This document shows positions 1 through 6,025 of a stretch of DNA of 8,890 nucleotides, one piece after another. The DNA comes from JAYUHK01 sp043778415 (GTDB lineage: Bacteria; Bacteroidota; Bacteroidia; Chitinophagales; Saprospiraceae). The position numbers and the translations under genes were made by a program. The first letter of the stretch is position 1. Each line of letters begins with the position of its first letter. The DNA lies in the NCBI GenBank assembly GCA_043778415.1, contig JAYWGG010000045.1, forward strand, positions 1 to 8,890, read 5' to 3'. Below the pieces are notes generated by a model that was not told where the DNA came from, made no database searches, and saw only the letters and a list, made by a program, of their open reading frames with translations.

Positions 1-933
1 GTAAGGAATGGTTACGACCACATCGTAGGTTTCTGAAACCGCAATAATTAATCTATCCACTTCTATGGGTTCTACATCGTTGCCGTCGTTGGCTACTACG
101 GTCATTTTTCCGCCTGCATACTTGAGCCAAAAATAGGTAGATGCGCCAGCGTTTGAGATGCGCAGCCGAATTTTATCCCCTTGCCCCCTAACCCCCAAAG
201 GGGGAATAAAAGCCGATTCGTTTTTTCCATTGATTAAAAATTTGTTGTAATACACATCGCTCACGTCCATGGCGTTCATTCGCTTCCACTCGTTTTTTAC
301 TTTGGTTTTCAGGTATCCTTGCTGGATAGCTTCGGCATAACTTTGGGTAGTTCCTTTTTGGATAGCAAACCAATCCGTAGCGTTGTGCAACATTCGGTGT
401 ACATTTTCGGGATTCATGTCCGTCCATTCGCTCAATATCAGCGGCACGGTCGGCAGGTCGTCAATACCCTTTCTAAATGTTGGGTCGCCCGCTTTTTTGT
501 TCATCACAAAGTTGCCATACATGCCGATTTGCTCCTGCAAACCTGTGTGGCTATGGTACCAGTGCGTGCCGTGCTGGATAATCGGAAAACGGTACAAATG
601 CGTGGTATTAGGCTTTATGGGCATTTGGGTCAGGTTTGGCACGCCGTCGTACTGGTTGGGCAAGAGCAAACCGTGCCAATGCAACGAAGTTTCCTCGTTG
701 AGTTGGTTGTGTACATAAATTTCTGCGGTATCGCCTTCGGTAAAGGTGAGCGTAGGCATCGGAATTTGCCCGTTTACGGCGATGGCTCGTTTTTCTTTTC
801 CTGTAAAATTGACCAAAGTGTCACGCACATAAAGGTCGTAACGGACCACTTTTTGGGCAAAAATTGGGTTTGTAGCGGATAGCATTACAACTATCGGCAA
901 CACCTTTTTATAAAGAGTTTTTTGAATATCCAT
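1..933 (-). CDS. CopA/PcoA-type multicopper oxidase, N-terminal 311 residues (3' end outside window)
   Basis: This is an exported copper oxidase, probably oxidising toxic Cu(I) in the periplasm. Seen: the reading frame is open from the ATG at 933 to base 1, giving 311 residues without a stop, so the C-terminal half is missing. Residues 1-26 form a signal peptide with lysines at 5, 9 and 10, a hydrophobic core and a probable cut after IFA. The first cupredoxin domain carries two of the copper-ligand motifs, HWHG at 85-88 and HWYHSH at 124-129. A CopA-like block LSEWTD follows near 162-167, and a second cupredoxin domain (DKIRLRISNAG, near 252) runs to the edge. The remaining ligands (HxxHxH and HCHxxxH) should lie beyond base 1. 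An ATG at 947 is in another frame and soon hits a stop, which supports the 933 start. It lies 62 bases after the HMA/DUF3347 gene, in the same direction. An odd in-frame repeat (184-204) adds the residues PPLGVRG. Family assignment is firm; the exact substrate is inferred. Confidence 0.9.
   Translation of the reverse strand, partial: MDIQKTLYKKVLPIVVMLSATNPIFAQKVVRYDLYVRDTLVNFTGKEKRAIAVNGQIPMPTLTFTEGDTAEIYVHNQLNEETSLHWHGLLLPNQYDGVPNLTQMPIKPNTTHLYRFPIIQHGTHWYHSHTGLQEQIGMYGNFVMNKKAGDPTFRKGIDDLPTVPLILSEWTDMNPENVHRMLHNATDWFAIQKGTTQSYAEAIQQGYLKTKVKNEWKRMNAMDVSDVYYNKFLINGKNESAFIPPLGVRGQGDKIRLRISNAGASTYFWLKYAGGKMTVVANDGNDVEPIEVDRLIIAVSETYDVVVTIPY
184..204. repeat. GC-rich palindromic repeat inserted in-frame in the oxidase gene
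   Basis: The plus strand reads CCCCC TAA CCCCC AAA GGGGG. The second C5 (192-196) and the G5 (200-204) form a perfect inverted repeat around AAA, and an extra C5 lies at 184-188. On the coding strand it is read as roughly residues 243-249, PPLGVRG, between LINGKNES and the conserved GDKIRLRI block, where CopA relatives as I recall them have ordinary domain sequence. The block is far more G/C-rich than its surroundings. I recall similar C5/G5 palindromes scattered in Bacteroidota genomes; that is memory and was not searched. Confidence 0.6.
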
Positions 934-963
934 TTTAGTGTTTTCATTGATAGAGTTATTAAA

Positions 964-987
964 AGGGTAGCCTTTTGGTGCTACCCT
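964..987 (-). terminator. Stem-loop between HMA/DUF3347 gene and oxidase gene
   Basis: A perfect 8-bp inverted repeat, AGGGTAGC (964-971) with GCTACCCT (980-987), encloses an 8-base loop. It starts 8 bases after the stop codon of the HMA/DUF3347 gene and is followed on the transcribed strand by TTTTAAT, a short U-run. On the opposite strand it is followed by a longer T-rich stretch (988-1000). It may be a leaky intrinsic terminator or a 3'-end stabiliser that sets the ratio of the two downstream products. Confidence 0.55.
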
Positions 988-995
988 ATATTTTT

Positions 996-1847
996 TTATT
1001 TTATCGTTTCTACCGTTTTTCCACAATTCAACATCATCGAGCCGTAGTAAGGATTTTTTACCGCATTTTCTTTGCTCAACCAATTTGCACCTTTTCCGTC
1101 GTTTGCCATCGGACAAAATTGGTAGTAAACTGGCTGCTCGTATTTTGAAACTTTCATCAGCGCGTACATATTTTTTGACAAGCTCATAAAATAATCTCTT
1201 TGAGATGCAGCGTCTTTGGTGTCAGCGATACGCGACGCGTCTTCCTGCAAGTCTTTCAAAACTTTCATCCAGACTGTATGAACGTCTGCTGCTAATTTTT
1301 CCATTTTTATGGCTTTGATAGCGGTCAATAAGTTTGCGGATTTCGCAGCCGCCGCAGCTCCATCAGTTTGTACCAACGCATCTTTTAAGGCAAAATAACT
1401 GTCAAAAACGGCAGTCATCAAGTTTGCTTCTTTTGGCTGCACAGGCGTTGAGGTAGCAGAATCAACGACTTTCATTTCAACTTTTTTAACCTTGGATACT
1501 ATTTTTTTGGCTCTTTCGTACTGGCAACATTCGGGCAAACTGGCATACACATCGTCTGGCGCAAGGAATTGGTCGCTGTCGTAGCCCGATAAAGCGATGC
1601 GTTTCAAGATTTCGTCTTGGTTTGTTTTTTTCGCATCGTAGGTTATCGAAGCCATTTCGGTGTCTTTGTTCCAAGATACTTTGGCTACTTTTTTGAGATT
1701 TCCTGCCTTTTCGATAGTAGTTTTGCACATATTGCAGTTTCCGTGAACCTTTACGGTTACGGTTTCAGCGTTTTGCATTTGGGCTCTGCAAGCCGTGACT
1801 GATAGCAACAAAGCGATTGCTACCAACATTTTTGATATTGATTTCAT
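996..1847 (-). CDS. Exported HMA-domain and DUF3347 protein, probable copper-binding
   Basis: A 283-residue envelope protein that probably binds or passes on copper. Seen: residues 1-19 form a hydrophobic signal ending SVTAC, so C20 may be a lipidated cysteine, although cleavage after RAQ (23) is also possible. Residues about 28-93 form a heavy-metal-associated domain with the metal motif GNCNMC (C38, C41). A CC pair follows at 107-108. After a Lys/Pro linker, residues about 142-235 are a helical Ala/Lys-rich region. The C-terminal signature FCPMAN (245) to NPYYGSMMLNCG (265-276) is typical of DUF3347 proteins and adds C245 and C275. The frame extends further upstream to 1997, but those residues overlap the preceding gene and lack a signal peptide, so I chose the ATG at 1847. 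No Shine-Dalgarno is visible; an A9 tract lies just upstream. It sits between the Cys-rich gene and the copper oxidase in one direction, which supports a copper role. Confidence 0.87.
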   Translation of the reverse strand: MKSISKMLVAIALLLSVTACRAQMQNAETVTVKVHGNCNMCKTTIEKAGNLKKVAKVSWNKDTEMASITYDAKKTNQDEILKRIALSGYDSDQFLAPDDVYASLPECCQYERAKKIVSKVKKVEMKVVDSATSTPVQPKEANLMTAVFDSYFALKDALVQTDGAAAAAKSANLLTAIKAIKMEKLAADVHTVWMKVLKDLQEDASRIADTKDAASQRDYFMSLSKNMYALMKVSKYEQPVYYQFCPMANDGKGANWLSKENAVKNPYYGSMMLNCGKTVETIK

Positions 1848-1875
1848 TGTATTTTTTTTTAAAATGAAGATTGTA

Positions 1876-1894
1876 AAAGCAAGAGTTTTGCTTT
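1876..1894 (-). other. Small stem-loop in the leader of the HMA/DUF3347 gene
   Basis: AAAGCAA (1876-1882) and TTGCTTT (1888-1894) form a perfect 7-bp inverted repeat with a 5-base loop, 29 bases before the start codon at 1847. It is A/T-rich and has no U-tract, so it is not a convincing terminator. It may be an mRNA structure or may be chance in an A/T-rich spacer. Confidence 0.25.
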
Positions 1895-1930
1895 CGTTTG
1901 GACATACCTTTGGCTGTCGAGGTAAAAAAA

Positions 1931-2302
1931 TTATCCTATGTTGGGAGGTGTCCAAATGGAATAGAAACCCGAAGAAAGGTAGGTTTCTAAATGGCAAGAC
2001 TTCTGCTTTTCGTCCGAAAAGTCGAAGGCAAAGCTGCTAATCTCAAAACCAAAAGAAGACACCAAACTGAAACTGGAAATTTGGCATTGGCACTGACAAG
2101 ATTTGCCGCCACACTTGCCGCCACATTCGTCTTTTTCTTTTGATTGCTTATTTTTTTTGCAACAATCTTTTGTACCCGATTTTTGAGCTGTTTGGTCTTT
2201 GCAGCAACATTTTTCAGACCCCGCACCACATGCCAAAGCTGTACTTGATGGCAGAGCGCAACCGAGTATAAAAATTAAGAGTATGTAAATCCTTTTTGCC
2301 AT
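1931..2302 (-). CDS. Small exported Cys-rich protein of the copper cluster
   Basis: A 123-residue protein of unknown exact function, probably metal-binding in the envelope. Seen: a basic start (MAKR) and a hydrophobic run to about residue 24. Either C15 (ILGC) is a lipidation site or the signal is cut before C25; the sequence does not decide. Residues 25-73 are Cys/Lys/Gly-rich with C25, C32-34, C47-48, C60, C64, C69, C71 and C73, resembling a metallothionein-like metal sponge. The C-terminal half changes character: Ser/Phe-rich strands, then LSSGFYSIWTPPNIG. I recall a similar W-x-P-P-x-I ending in short Cys-rich proteins of Bacteroidota copper loci. It starts 123 bases after the res stop and lies 83 bases before the HMA/DUF3347 gene, so it is probably the first gene of the copper operon. 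An internal 8-bp inverted repeat (1962-1969 with 1982-1989) lies in its 3' end. The coding call is good; the function is inferred. Confidence 0.75.
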   Translation of the reverse strand: MAKRIYILLIFILGCALPSSTALACGAGSEKCCCKDQTAQKSGTKDCCKKNKQSKEKDECGGKCGGKSCQCQCQISSFSLVSSFGFEISSFAFDFSDEKQKSCHLETYLSSGFYSIWTPPNIG

Positions 2303-2425
2303 TATCGGTAGAACGTAAAAACAGGGATTTTAGTTTGTCCGAAGTCATCAAATTTTAAGTACACTTGGTTGCACTTCTGTATTTTCCGCTTTGGGTATTG
2401 GCAAATATGCAGCCAAAAGCGTTGA
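2303..2425. other. Spacer between res and the copper cluster
   Basis: This 123-base gap must hold any separate promoter for the copper genes. I found no clear TAnnTTTG box and no CueR-type dyad. It contains a stem-loop right after res (2387-2421) and two CACTT copies exactly 10 bases apart (2362-2366 and 2372-2376), which could be same-face half sites but are short enough to be chance. Confidence 0.4.
2387..2421 (-). terminator. Bulged stem-loop after the res gene
   Basis: Starting 5 bases after the res stop codon, CGCTTTTGGC on the transcribed strand can pair with GCCA plus AAAGCG across a 6-base bulge (2393-2398), with a 9-base loop. The pairing halves are 2412-2421 on one side, and 2387-2392 with 2399-2402 on the other. 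No U-run follows (GAAAATAC), so it is at best a weak or factor-dependent terminator of the restriction operon. Confidence 0.3.
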
Positions 2426-5080
2426 CTATTCCATCAAATCCCCCACGGTCTTCGCTACTTTGTACGTTACATCGTCCAACGCCTCGAAGTGCGCCGTGCC
2501 ACATTGTATTTTGAGTTGCTCGGCGGCACTTAGTTTCGCGAAGTCCACCCGAGGTGTTCCTGTGTCTTTGGTTTCGGCTACAAAATATACTTTTTCGTCG
2601 CCCTCAAACACGATTGCCCAGTCGGGGTTGTAGTTGCCGATAGGCGTTGGTATTTTGAACCAATTAGGGAGCTTGAAGTAAAACTTGACCTGCTCGCTAC
2701 TCTCGCAGTCTTTCGCAAATTGGTTTTCTACGCCCGAGTCCAAAGGGATAAAGTTGTCATAGATTGTTTTTTCGGGATTTTTAACGGCATAAGTAAATGA
2801 ATTTAGATAAATTTCCAATTCCTGCGCCTCAAATAATGCCATTTCGTATTCCGAACCGCCAATTTTTTGGTATTTGATGCCGTCAATCATCATATCGTGC
2901 AGCGTCCGCTTGATAGCCTCGACCGATAAGTCCAAAAACAGTTGCGGATTGACCAAAATATCTTTAACCCTGCCCGAATTGACCAAAATATCCAAAATAG
3001 TAGTGCGCGTTAGCTCTGTTTTGTTTTGTATATAGCCCAGAACGTCGGGGATTTTCCACGCCTGCCCGCCGTAACGCGGTGCATCTTCACTCAAATAATT
3101 CGTGCCTACGCCTTGCTCGGTCATCGTAATCCCGATTTTGACGGAGCGGATAGCGGGTGCTTTTATCCCCGTCAATCCTTTCACCGCTTCTGCGGCTTCC
3201 CTAATCAAATCAGCAGTATCGTAATTGACGCGATACGTTGTTTTGTGTTTTATTTTATCCCATATTTCCAAAAATTTGGGGTCAGCCTCAAATCCTTTTC
3301 TGTACTTTACTTCCTCTCTTTTTCGTGCGTCTTTTATTCTGCCCGTGAACGCTACGCCACAATCGTCCTCAATTTCGGTTTGCAATGCTTTCGCAAAATC
3401 GTCGTAGCTCTCGTTCGCTATCACGGTGAGTCGGTTTATGTTTTGGTCGCGGGTGCGTTCACCTGCTTGGTTTACGGCTAACCGCAAACCTCTGCCTATT
3501 TCCTGCCGTTTTTTTTCCTCCGATTTTGTTTCGTTGAGCGTACAAATCTGAAATACATTCGGGTTGTCCCAGCCTTCGCGAAGCGCGGAATGTGAGAAAA
3601 TAAACCGCAGCGAATTATCCAAACCCAATAGCTTTTCCTTATCTCGCATTATCAAACTGTAAGTGTCGTCGTCCGCTTTGCTATCACCTTTCGTGTCCTT
3701 CACTTTCCCTTTGCTGTCTTGCGAAAAGTAGCCGTTGTGCGTCGTCGCTACCTCAAATTTAGCTAAACTTTTAAACTTGTCTTTCGCGATATATTCGGCA
3801 TAAATCTCCTCGAACCAAACCGCAAACTTCCCTTTTATGGCGTTGCCCGCCTCGTCGTAGCTCCTGTAATTCGCTACTTTATCTATAAAAAACAAAGACA
3901 ATACTTTGATGCCTAACTTATTGAGCCTCAATTCCTTTTTTAGGTGTTCCTCTATGGTTTTTTCAATTTGAACCTTCATAATTTCCTCTTTCATGCCGCC
4001 CTGACTTTCGCCTTTGTAGAGTATATTTCCGTTAGAAATAGAAATACAATTATTAGTCACATCTATCTCTTCTATCAGGTAACCGTCTGCGTAAATCTCT
4101 CGGTCATTCGACAATTTGTACAAGTCATCGCCTGCTCTCACCGTGATACTTTTCTTTTTCACGACGCCGTTTTCGTTGCAGTTAATCGTTATTTTGGCGG
4201 TTACTTTTGTTTTGGTAGCCGTGATAGCATCTACCGAAATAAACGCATCGTTAAACGCGTTTTCCTCCAATACCGAACTGACCTCTATCTGTTTGACCAA
4301 GCCCAAATCGTAAGCCCGTACAGGGTTGAGGCTGTAAACCAAGTTATACTTATTTTTGTGCGTCGCCGAATACCGCAGCGTCACCAACGGCTTCAGGTCT
4401 GCTATCGCTTTTTGTCGCTTCTCGGAATTCACCTTTTGCGGCTCATCGATAATCACAATCGGGTTGCTTGCCTGTATGTACGCGATAGGTTTTTGCCCGT
4501 TCAGCTTGTCGTTCGCCTTATTGATGATGTTTTCGTCCTTCGCAAACGAGTCGATATTAATCACCAAAATCTCGATATTATTCGCGGTCGTAAATCCGCG
4601 CAGCGTCGATACTTTGGTGCTGTCATATACCTGAAAACTCACAGGCACGTTATCATACAAATTCTGAAAATGCGCGTGTGTAATCTCCAAATTTTTTAGT
4701 ACGCCCTCCCGTATTGCCACCGAATGCACTACAATCACAAACTTTTTGAACCCATACAGCTTATTTAGCTCGTAGATAGTACGCAAGTAAACATACGTTT
4801 TGCCCGTCCCCGTTTCCATCTCCACCGAAAAGTTTAAGCCCGCAGCCGTTTCGGAGTCATGGATTTTGTTCATGAGCTGCACGGTTTTGAGGTTCTCGAA
4901 TATCTGCTGCTCCGACAGCTCCAGCTTATTGCTAACGCTACTGATAAGGTTGAGTACTTTCGCTTCCTCCAGTGCGTACTCAAAAATAGAGTTTGCCGCA
5001 GCCTGCCCCTCAAATAAATCTGTGATAGATTTGATGGCTTCTTGTTGATACGAAAGATTAGATTCAAAAGCTAATTTCAT
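2426..5080 (-). CDS. res: Type III restriction enzyme Res subunit (SF2 helicase plus PD-ExK nuclease)
   Basis: An 884-residue subunit that, with Mod, uses ATP to communicate along DNA and cuts unmodified sites. Seen, in order: a start block SNLSYQQEAI (8-17); Walker A METGTGKT (88-95); DEAD-like box IIDEPQ (210-215); SAT motif (238-240); late helicase motifs REGWDNPN (501-508) and RQEIGRGLRL (525-534) with the arginine finger region; and a C-terminal nuclease domain with PD (819-820) and ETK (836-838), fitting PD...(D/E)xK. A conserved-looking VENQFA lies at 784-789. All catalytic motifs appear intact, so the enzyme looks functional. It is somewhat shorter than the roughly 970 residues of classical Type III Res proteins. 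The ATG at 5080 overlaps the TGA of the KilA-N gene as ATGA, which suggests translational coupling. GC is about 50% in three lines counted. Its usual partner mod lies upstream, separated by the KilA-N gene. Confidence 0.95.
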   Translation of the reverse strand: MKLAFESNLSYQQEAIKSITDLFEGQAAANSIFEYALEEAKVLNLISSVSNKLELSEQQIFENLKTVQLMNKIHDSETAAGLNFSVEMETGTGKTYVYLRTIYELNKLYGFKKFVIVVHSVAIREGVLKNLEITHAHFQNLYDNVPVSFQVYDSTKVSTLRGFTTANNIEILVINIDSFAKDENIINKANDKLNGQKPIAYIQASNPIVIIDEPQKVNSEKRQKAIADLKPLVTLRYSATHKNKYNLVYSLNPVRAYDLGLVKQIEVSSVLEENAFNDAFISVDAITATKTKVTAKITINCNENGVVKKKSITVRAGDDLYKLSNDREIYADGYLIEEIDVTNNCISISNGNILYKGESQGGMKEEIMKVQIEKTIEEHLKKELRLNKLGIKVLSLFFIDKVANYRSYDEAGNAIKGKFAVWFEEIYAEYIAKDKFKSLAKFEVATTHNGYFSQDSKGKVKDTKGDSKADDDTYSLIMRDKEKLLGLDNSLRFIFSHSALREGWDNPNVFQICTLNETKSEEKKRQEIGRGLRLAVNQAGERTRDQNINRLTVIANESYDDFAKALQTEIEDDCGVAFTGRIKDARKREEVKYRKGFEADPKFLEIWDKIKHKTTYRVNYDTADLIREAAEAVKGLTGIKAPAIRSVKIGITMTEQGVGTNYLSEDAPRYGGQAWKIPDVLGYIQNKTELTRTTILDILVNSGRVKDILVNPQLFLDLSVEAIKRTLHDMMIDGIKYQKIGGSEYEMALFEAQELEIYLNSFTYAVKNPEKTIYDNFIPLDSGVENQFAKDCESSEQVKFYFKLPNWFKIPTPIGNYNPDWAIVFEGDEKVYFVAETKDTGTPRVDFAKLSAAEQLKIQCGTAHFEALDDVTYKVAKTVGDLME

Positions 5081-5976
5081 GCGTCAGTAGGTTCATTTAA
5101 ATTATTAGAATCCAGATATATGTCATCAGATATTTTTTTGAGGGATTTTAAAAAATCTTGTTTGTCAAGGATTTCTTTTTGATAATTGGCGATTTTATAC
5201 AGTTTTTCAAACCGTTCTTTCTTACCAATTTCGTCACGGATCATATCCGCATTCGCAGATTCTATATTAGACAAGATTACTAATTCGTTTATACTTGCTA
5301 TATCTCGCAGATTTTTTCCTTCCAACGTTAGTTGCGGATTTGCCGCTCTCCATTGTTTTGCTGTACACTTAAATAGCGCTACATTCAAAATATCTGATTC
5401 TTCGGCATAGGCTAACCATTGAGTATCTTTTGTGTAATTAGATTTTGGTAAAATATAATCTTTCACAGCGTCGGTTTGAATATTATAGTTCACTTTGCTC
5501 AACACTCTTTTTACACTCCACTCAAGGTTATATTGGTTGCTTTCAACTTGTTTTAATCGCTGATATTCTTTAATCAAATACAGTTTGAAAACAGGGCTAA
5601 TAGCAGATCCAAACTCAAATGCAATATCTTTGTGGGCATAAGTGCCTCCGTACTTGCCCAATTTTACGACTATTCCTATAGCATCGGTTTTTTCTATCCA
5701 ATTTCCGGGACTTAATACAAAACTGGGCAGTCCAGCTTGAGTTTTAAAGTGGTCAAATTCGACCACTTTAAAGTTAGGATTGTTCATTTGCTCCCATACG
5801 CCCAAAAACTCAAGGGTTGTTCGTGTCCGTACCCAATTTTTGATAATGTCTGCCGCACGTCCATCGCCTTCTTTTCCTTTTGCCATATCGGTAAGTGATA
5901 TATAATCTTCGCTATTTATTTGTGAGATAGAGATAGGCAGATTTTGCACTTGTATGGTTATGTTTTTCTTTGACAT
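5077..5976 (-). CDS. KilA-N domain protein between mod and res
   Basis: A 299-residue predicted DNA-binding protein. Seen: residues about 22-142 match the KilA-N fold, with YISLTDMAKG (25-34), IIKNWVRTRTTLEFLGVWE (44-62), NPNFK (66-70), SPGNWIEKTDAIGI (89-102), GGTYAHKDIAFEF (110-122) and FKLYLIKEYQRLK (130-142). The C-terminal part is helical and charged, with a conserved-looking block ESDILNVALFKCTAKQWRA (193-211), then LRDIAS and LVILSNIES. There is no nuclease or methylase motif. Known: KilA-N proteins occur in phages and as accessory genes in bacterial mobile loci; the biochemical role of this long form is not established. It follows mod by 49 bases and overlaps res by 4. Four lines counted here average about 30% GC, against about 50% in res, which suggests separate acquisition. 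Regulation of the operon is possible but is inference. Confidence 0.88.
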   Translation of the reverse strand: MSKKNITIQVQNLPISISQINSEDYISLTDMAKGKEGDGRAADIIKNWVRTRTTLEFLGVWEQMNNPNFKVVEFDHFKTQAGLPSFVLSPGNWIEKTDAIGIVVKLGKYGGTYAHKDIAFEFGSAISPVFKLYLIKEYQRLKQVESNQYNLEWSVKRVLSKVNYNIQTDAVKDYILPKSNYTKDTQWLAYAEESDILNVALFKCTAKQWRAANPQLTLEGKNLRDIASINELVILSNIESANADMIRDEIGKKERFEKLYKIANYQKEILDKQDFLKSLKKISDDIYLDSNNLNEPTDA

Positions 5977-5998
5977 AATTTATTTTTTCGAGGATATT

Positions 5999-6011
5999 AC
6001 TACTTTGTAGT
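5999..6011. promoter_or_regulatory. Small palindrome upstream of the KilA-N gene
   Basis: ACTAC TTT GTAGT is a perfect 5-bp inverted repeat with a 3-base centre in the 49-base gap between mod and the KilA-N start codon (5976). It could be an operator for the KilA-N protein or a small RNA hairpin. It is short enough to be chance. Confidence 0.25.
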
Positions 6012-6025
6012 TTATTTACTCATCG

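Noticed and set aside
319..882. Open plus-strand frame of 187 codons
   Set aside because: It lies antisense to the multicopper oxidase, whose copper motifs and signal peptide are clear. Its translation shows no family features.
1852..1860. Run of nine T (A9 on the coding strand) just before the HMA/DUF3347 start as a phase-variation tract
   Set aside because: It lies outside the reading frame in an A/T-rich leader; A-rich leaders are common in Bacteroidota and need no slippage explanation.
1848..1997. N-terminal extension of the HMA/DUF3347 protein
   Set aside because: The extra 50 residues overlap the Cys-rich gene and would bury the signal peptide that begins at the ATG at 1847.
2362..2376. 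Two CACTT copies 10 bases apart upstream of the copper genes
   Set aside because: The spacing suits a same-face operator, but 5-base repeats are easily found by chance and no second pair supports it.
3944..4699. Open plus-strand frame of 251 codons
   Set aside because: It is antisense to the helicase part of res and rich in unlikely residue runs; the res motifs explain the region.
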